DNA of 64,000 nt from Mycteria americana (taxonomy: Eukaryota; Chordata; Aves; Ciconiiformes; Ciconiidae), in the NCBI RefSeq assembly GCF_035582795.1, contig NC_134373.1, positions 35,620,501 through 35,684,500 on the forward strand. The letters run 5' to 3'. Positions within the stretch are counted from its first letter, which is position 1. Every line of letters begins with the position of its first letter. The notes below the pieces were generated by a model. It did no database searches and had not been told where the DNA came from. It was given only the letters and a program-made list of their open reading frames with translations. The position numbers and the translations under genes are program-made. Below, piece by piece: positions 59,401-64,000 of this stretch.

Positions 59401-62400
59401 AGCAGCAGTGAGTCAGCCTCTGGAAAAACAAGCTATTGTCCTTTTTAGAGCAGGAGCAAAGCAGTCAAAGTAAGAATTTTAACAGTCTATGTGCATTCTG
59501 ATCTTACTTAAGCCTCACTATCTTGTGATAGTAGCTGAAATGGGCCTAACTGTCCCAGACAATTATAGAAAAGTTGGCTGTCAAAGAATCCAATTATCTG
59601 ATCCTCAGCAAGAGTCCCTGCTTATAAAAGGGAAAGTACCTTTGTTAATTTCTAGATGACATGTGCAGAACAGCTTTGGTAGGCTCTGCTGTCCTGTGAT
59701 AACATGCACCAATCACTTGAGCTGTAGCTTTTCCCTTTACTTTTTTTAGGAAATTAGGTATTGTTTCATGTTGAATTAGGCTAATATTTATATATAGCAT
59801 GTAATGTTTTCTTTACACAGGAAACTAATGATACTTACAATACCCTTATAAATAAAATCTGATCCTGGTTTGCAAGATTAGTTAGAGGATGGATTTCAAA
59901 TGAGCAAGTGACCTTTTGATCTCTGCTAAGCTTTGAGGTCTGTTGGACACTCTCATCCTCTGAATGAAACACTGTCCTTGCAGTTAGGTATAGTTGTGTG
60001 CAGTTTTTGGCTGTTTGACTATTAGACAATTAAAGAAAATCTTATATGTAATATTTATCAATACAGAGTAATTCCTGCTTAAAAATTTGTTGTTACCTTG
60101 TGGGGATTGTTTGACAGGGAGGGAGGGATGGTGCTTTTCAGTGAGGTTTTTGTGGATGGACAACTGTACTGATTGAAAACAATAATTGTGCTTTGTCTTA
60201 TCAGTGGCCTATCAAATAGCAAAATACTAGTTTAATAAATAAAAATAATGGCATGTCTCCTATTTGGATAAAAACCTGTTATTATTTGTGAAGTATTGTA
60301 ATCAATGACATATTATAACATCATAGTTCTATTTGCATATTGTGTTGGCTTGAAAAGTTTAATGATAATATGAAGCCTTTTTTTTATCTTCTCCCCCCTC
60401 TCTTTTCTTAAGCTCCCAAAAAGCCTCGTGTAAGGTTCAGTAATATTATGGAGATTCGACAACTCCCATCGAGCCATGCATTGGAAGCAAAGTTGTCTCG
60501 TATGTCATATCCAACGGTTAAGGAGCAGGAATCAATATTAAAAACTGTAGGAAAACTCACTGCAACCCAAGTAGCAAAAATTAGCTTTTTCTTTTGCTTT
60601 GTGGTATGTGCTACATTCTTTCAGAAAACTTAAGTATAGATGCAATTAAAACTTGTATAATAATAGTGAAACAGTATTGTGATGACTTGTATTCTTTGTG
60701 CCTCATTTTATAAATACACCATAAAAAGTAAAACCTTCCTCATGTACTGGACATGAAAGTGCAACTTTTTAAAGGGAGGGTGATAAAAAGAGATCCTGAA
60801 TGTGTAGTTAACTGTAAGGTCAGTTGTAAGATATGCCATGCTTTTGTGCCATGTTGTCCAGTGTTGGGTATGTTTGGTCAGCAAAATCTGGGATTACATG
60901 CATACAGGCTTTTAACAGCTGCAGTGAGACTGCATGAAATGGGTAAATGTCTCTATGGCTTCTTTCTGGGACATCAGAGGAAGAGTACTGTTTTACGCCT
61001 CACTGTGGCATTGTGCCATCCAGAAGTATGAAGAGAAGATAGTGAATTGTCCTTCATCTCCATTGAGGGCTGCAAGATTTACTTATGAATCCGTTGGTTG
61101 CTGGTGTTTCTGCACCATGCCTCAGTTCTCTCTCTCGCTAGAGTTAATGGTGGCAGGATTTTTGAGAGACAGTAAAAATGTAGAGAGCAGATCAGTGATA
61201 GCTTTTCTACAAGTAACTTCACTGATACTGCTGAATAGGTTATATGTAATGTGGACCCACCACAGCTTTTCCTCAGGAAGCTGTGCTCTTAAATGTTTAA
61301 AATCATCATCATAGTAAAATTATTAGTACTGTTGATGCATAGACCAGAAAATGGTGATGTAATTTTCTGTGTGTATACATAAAGGATGTGCACACAGCAG
61401 CAAGAGAATAATAAGCCACTCTAATGATTTTGGATGGATGAAATAGCTTTTTTAAAAATTATTTAAAAATCTGTGTGTCTGAGTATATTTCCATATATAT
61501 ACACATGCAGATTTTCTAGGGTAGAGTTCTTATGTTCAAAATAAATCCTGTTGATGCTATTCATGGATGCTGCTACTACTGGCATGTATGTGTATTTCTT
61601 CTTGGATAGTATAAGTATTTCCACCTAAGACTTCAGAGAATGGTAACTTCCCTGAGAACACATCTGAGATCTCATTAATGAGATCTCAATCAAGAAATGA
61701 TAAAACACTTGCCATTTTTTATATTTATGAAGGAATTCACAGACATGAATCCTTCCAAAATATTTTTGAGGTGTTGAATGCAAGGGATGCTTGCTTTTTA
61801 AGGTGGACGTGTGCCTGGTTTAAGTACTCTAAAAAACCTTATTAGGCTGACTGATGTCCCATGTATCTCTGAAATTTCTTTGCAGCCCTTGTGCAGTAAT
61901 CATCTTGAAGCACTTGCAAAACGAGTAAAAAGTACCTTCAGTTACTATAGAATAGCTATTATAATTTCATTTTAATTATTTAATTATGTTTCAGTTTTGA
62001 AGTATGTTACTTCATTATTAAACACGTAGTTGAATGTGGTTGGTTTGGGCCAGTTCTAATTTTGCCTCTGTCTTCTAATGTACCTGCCACTTTAATAGAA
62101 GTTAGAAATCTATTTGAGGTAAAAGTCTTGTTCTGATTTAATTTTTGGACAAATAGTTAAGTTTTTTTCTTTAAGTAGGATTTTATTGCACTGATAAACT
62201 TCAACTCTGCTGTTGCTATCCATATAATTGCAAAATTATTTTTCTTTTCCCCCAGTGGTTCTTGGCAAATTTCTCTTACCAAGAAGCTCTGTCAGATACC
62301 CAAGTTGCCATAGTTAATATCTTGTCTTCAACCTCTGGTAAGTTTTATTTACACCATCAAATGTGCATTATAAGGCTATTTATAAAATAAAAATATTTTT

Positions 62401-63871
62401 GGTTACAATGGGCCTGTGTAATGATTTACCTGTGGTTTTGGGGGAATTGTAGGGCTTAAAGTTATTGAATATGTGCATTTAAAAATTTCATTATGTAATT
62501 GCAGGGGTTTAAGCTATCTTCATGATTCCCCTGCTTTTTGCTTTTCAGGTTTGTGTGTGTGTACTTCTGCAGTTATGTCTGTGTACTGAAGAGATATATT
62601 GGGAGTGTAATAGGTTTGAAGGAGAGGTGGTATAACTTTTTATCAAAATAGATACAATTCAGAGTGAAGTATTCTTGCTGGTTATTGTTTTTTTTAAAAA
62701 AATGGTTTTAGGGGTAAAGAACTTAAACCACCTAAATATTAAGCATATCACTTGCTTTACAGGTTTTGTGAAAGGCTCTAATATGAGCTTTAAAGTATTT
62801 AAATTATGTGACAGTCCATGTTTTGAGGAGTAACTTTTGTTGTTTTATAAAATCAGTTTTAAAAGCACAATTATGTGATCCCCCCCCCCGACTTTTCAGG
62901 CTTACTGCAGTTTATTTTGTTAGTATGGCTAGCCTTTCTCAAAGTTGAGCATGTATTTACTCATCTGAGGATTCACATCAGAAGGTGTTAGTTTCATAAT
63001 AGTTCCGATTAAAATTATGGTTGCTAAGATCAAGAAGTTAAAACAAGTATGTGAAATATAAAGAAGAAAATGTCTGTGGAGTTTTCTGAACAAACTAGTA
63101 GCAAAACTTGGTTGTATAAACTCTTCTTAATTTCTCTTGCAGGGCTTTTTACTTTAATCTTAGCTGCAGTCTTTCCCAGTAACAGTGGAGACAGGTTTAC
63201 CCTGTCCAAATTATTAGCTGTTATTTTAAGGTAAGATAATGGGATGGAACATTTGACCAAAATCTCCCTGATACAGTGAGAGGATAACTATACCTACTAT
63301 ACCTATGGTGTCTGTGACAATATGATATGCTTCACTTTTTAAAAAATCCTTGTTTCACAGATAAATTGAGCAAGTGAATTAAGTCTTTTTAAATATTTCT
63401 CATCATGAACAGTTACCAAATCTCATGCTCCTATAGGAAATTAGATTAATCAAGTTTCTTTTGGAAATATGTGAACTTATTTTCTTGTTGTTTGATTATG
63501 GTTTCTCTATTTTTGTGTAAATGGGGAAAAAGGAAGAGGCTTGACATTAAGTGTTGTCAGCCTGTTTCACTAAATGCCTGGTGCATTGTTCAGGGAAGTT
63601 AAAAGTGAGGGTTTTTTGGTTTGTTTGTTTTTAGCTTAAGATCAGGCCTTAGCAATAGAGAACTCCTTCTGGCTTTGCCAAAAGTGGGTTTTGGTTAACT
63701 AAAAATACCTAAAGATAGAACTCTATTTTGATATTTTTCTCCCCCTTTTTTTCTGTCTTTGTAAAAAAGTTCTTGGGTTTAAGTAGCATTTCTTCTGTTT
63801 TGCTAGCATTGGTGGTGTGGTACTTGTCAACCTTTCTGGATCTGAGAAATCTGCTGGAAAAGATACAATAG
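47463..63871 (+). CDS. SLC35F5: SLC35F5, solute carrier family 35 member F5 (3' end outside window)
   Basis: A multi-pass membrane protein of the SLC35 family in the drug/metabolite transporter superfamily; the substrate is not firmly known. Exons 47463-47494, 53632-53773, 54917-55060, 57332-57394, 59023-59104, 60413-60603, 62256-62337, 63143-63230 and 63807-63871 join in frame into about 296 residues. TM1 is about 36-54 ([13 protein letters not shown]), TM2 70-88 ([11 protein letters not shown]), TM3 207-225 (FFFCFVWFLANF), TM4 234-256 and TM5 266-285 ([12 protein letters not shown]). A long acidic, Asn-rich cytosolic loop with RVRF separates TM2 and TM3. The family is about 520 residues, so the second half lies to the right. 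The mammalian N-terminus of about 44 residues before LQM is not found; here it is replaced by about 11 residues. Confidence 0.93.
47495..53631 (+). other. SLC35F5 intron 2
   Basis: 6.1 kb of AT-rich intron. It contains a perfect 11-bp inverted repeat at 49211-49238 and several T-runs. I searched by eye for a further exon resembling the mammalian N-terminal segment (GIALEDLRRALKTR) and found none. The open frame at 50458-50673 has no recognised relative. Confidence 0.85.
49211..49238. repeat. Perfect inverted repeat, 11-bp arms
   Basis: TTTGATACAGT (49211-49221), loop CATAAT, then ACTGTATCAAA (49228-49238). A T-run precedes it. It could form a short hairpin in the SLC35F5 transcript. Confidence 0.85.
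53632..53773 (+). CDS. SLC35F5: SLC35F5 exon 3
   Basis: A 142-base exon encoding the last base of Trp11 and residues 12-58, from [12 protein letters not shown] to ASSELTS. It includes the basic QRRRM stop-transfer and TM1. The acceptor is TGAATAG and the donor GTAAGT. The internal ATG in LQMVW could act as an alternative start. Confidence 0.97.
53774..54916 (+). other. SLC35F5 intron 3
   Basis: 1.14 kb of AT-rich intron with no recognised element. Confidence 0.9.
54917..55060 (+). CDS. SLC35F5: SLC35F5 exon 4
   Basis: A 144-base, phase-0 exon encoding residues 59-106, from [14 protein letters not shown] to GRHAAF. It contains TM2 ([11 protein letters not shown]) and the basic [10 protein letters not shown] after it. 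The acceptor is CCACAG and the donor GTAAGT. Confidence 0.97.
55275..55420 (-). mobile_element. CR1-like LINE remnant, minus orientation
   Basis: The words tactgggccagaccattggc, ccgtctagcctggtatttta and tgcccagcatct follow the antisense order of a sauropsid CR1 3' segment (tactgggtcagaccaatggt, ccatctagcccagtatcctg, as I recall). The core is the diverged reverse complement of 39882-39920. Boundaries are approximate. Confidence 0.55.
56063..56100. repeat. Short tandem of a TATCTTGA-type unit
   Basis: Four imperfect copies of an 8-base unit (gatatctt/gatatctt with gaaatctt variants) in SLC35F5 intron 4. Confidence 0.75.
57332..57394 (+). CDS. SLC35F5: SLC35F5 exon 5
   Basis: A 63-base, phase-0 exon encoding residues 107-127, [12 protein letters not shown] to NTVNSSL. 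This is part of the cytosolic loop between TM2 and TM3. The acceptor used is AATTAG; a second AG seven bases inside (TTTGCAG) would shift the frame, so it is not favoured. Confidence 0.95.
57395..59022 (+). other. SLC35F5 intron 5
   Basis: 1.63 kb of AT-rich intron. At 58860-58945 several inverted and direct copies of TTTCTAGAAA-like words cluster. No gene or transposon was recognised. Confidence 0.9.
59023..59104 (+). CDS. SLC35F5: SLC35F5 exon 6
   Basis: An 82-base exon encoding residues 128-154 and the first base of Thr155, from [14 protein letters not shown] to NNSDAEK. A hydrophilic, probably disordered loop. NGSNNSDAE differs in sequence from the mammalian PESTNIDTE that I recall, as expected of a poorly constrained loop. 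The acceptor is TTTCAG and the donor GTGAGT. Confidence 0.95.
59105..60412 (+). other. SLC35F5 intron 6
   Basis: 1.31 kb of intron with a C-run/T-run near 59205-59226. No recognised element. Confidence 0.9.
60413..60603 (+). CDS. SLC35F5: SLC35F5 exon 7
   Basis: A 191-base exon encoding Thr155 to Val218. It starts [11 protein letters not shown], then [19 protein letters not shown], and ends in TM3 (KISFFFCFV). RVRF (60427-60438) matches the RVxF docking motif of protein phosphatase 1. The acceptor is CTTAAG after a pyrimidine tract and the donor GTATGT. Confidence 0.97.
60604..62255 (+). other. SLC35F5 intron 7
   Basis: 1.65 kb of AT-rich intron containing a 24-bp perfect palindrome at 61665-61688. 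Open frames here (60753-61031, 60934-61314) show no family resemblance. Confidence 0.9.
61665..61688. repeat. 24-bp perfect palindrome
   Basis: TGAGATCTCA twice (61665-61674 and 61679-61688), each itself palindromic, around TTAA. The whole 24 bases read the same on both strands. Confidence 0.95.
62256..62337 (+). CDS. SLC35F5: SLC35F5 exon 8
   Basis: An 82-base exon encoding residues 219-245 and one base of Gly246: [14 protein letters not shown] to NILSSTS. It covers the end of TM3 and the start of TM4. The acceptor is CCCCAG and the donor GTAAGT. Confidence 0.97.
62338..63142 (+). other. SLC35F5 intron 8
   Basis: 805 bases of AT-rich intron with a C-run at 62881-62889. Nothing else recognised. 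Confidence 0.9.
63143..63230 (+). CDS. SLC35F5: SLC35F5 exon 9
   Basis: An 88-base exon encoding Gly246 to Leu274 and two bases of Ser275: [14 protein letters not shown] to KLLAVIL. It covers the end of TM4 and the start of TM5. The acceptor is TTGCAG and the donor GTAAGA. Confidence 0.97.
63231..63806 (+). other. SLC35F5 intron 9
   Basis: 576 bases of intron with T/G-rich simple sequence near 63610-63632. Nothing else recognised. Confidence 0.9.
63807..63871 (+). CDS. SLC35F5: SLC35F5 exon 10 (last one in window)
   Basis: A 65-base exon encoding Ser275 to Ile296 and one base of Gly297: [16 protein letters not shown] to KDTI. It completes TM5. The acceptor is TTGCTAG and the donor GTATTT. 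The following intron leaves the window, so TM6-TM10 and the C-terminus are not visible. Confidence 0.96.
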
Positions 63872-64000
63872 GTATTTACTTTTTTTTTTTTTAATCCTAG
63901 AGTATGCAAGGATGAGTACCATCTTTTGACAATGCTCAGCAGGTCATATAGCAAACTCTATATTTCTTACTTGTGTAACATTTCACAATCTCGCTTTTTA

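Overview
This window is vertebrate nuclear DNA, almost certainly from a bird. The introns are long and AT-rich, all splice sites are GT-AG, and two CpG islands mark promoters. The interspersed repeats are CR1 LINE fragments and two solo LTRs of an endogenous-retrovirus type that I associate with neoavian birds. The species cannot be told from the sequence alone. There is no bacterial or phage content, and I saw no tRNA, rRNA or CRISPR array.

Left part (1 to about 29.8 kb): ACTR3 (Arp3, a subunit of the Arp2/3 actin-nucleating complex) on the minus strand. Ten coding exons are present, from the start codon at 29637-29639 down to an exon at 673-798. Joined, they give residues 1-359 of a protein of about 418 residues, in frame throughout. 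The last about 59 residues lie beyond the left edge. Intron 1 alone is 16.7 kb. It holds an AT-rich low-complexity patch, A28 and AC runs, and near the promoter a perfect CArG box.

Middle (about 29.0-45.3 kb): two CpG islands, one over ACTR3 exon 1 and one over the presumed first exon of the next gene, about 15 kb apart. Between them is intergenic DNA with two solo LTRs of one family (39162-39727 and 41037-41612, each with its own 5-bp target duplication), a CR1-like fragment and a 29-bp tandem duplication.

Right part (about 44.6-64 kb): SLC35F5, a predicted ten-TM solute carrier of the drug/metabolite transporter superfamily, on the plus strand. Nine coding exons cover about the first 296 residues (TM1 to TM5); the rest lies beyond the right edge. 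Its 5' end is the most unusual feature: the second exon carries a minimal start-stop uORF, then an ATG in strong context whose frame runs into a stop in exon 3, and only then an ATG in the frame of the transporter.

The two genes are divergent (head to head), an order I recall also from human 2q14. They do different jobs (actin nucleation and membrane transport), so the pairing looks positional rather than functional. I found no convincing new protein-coding system; the second-look items are regulatory and structural.
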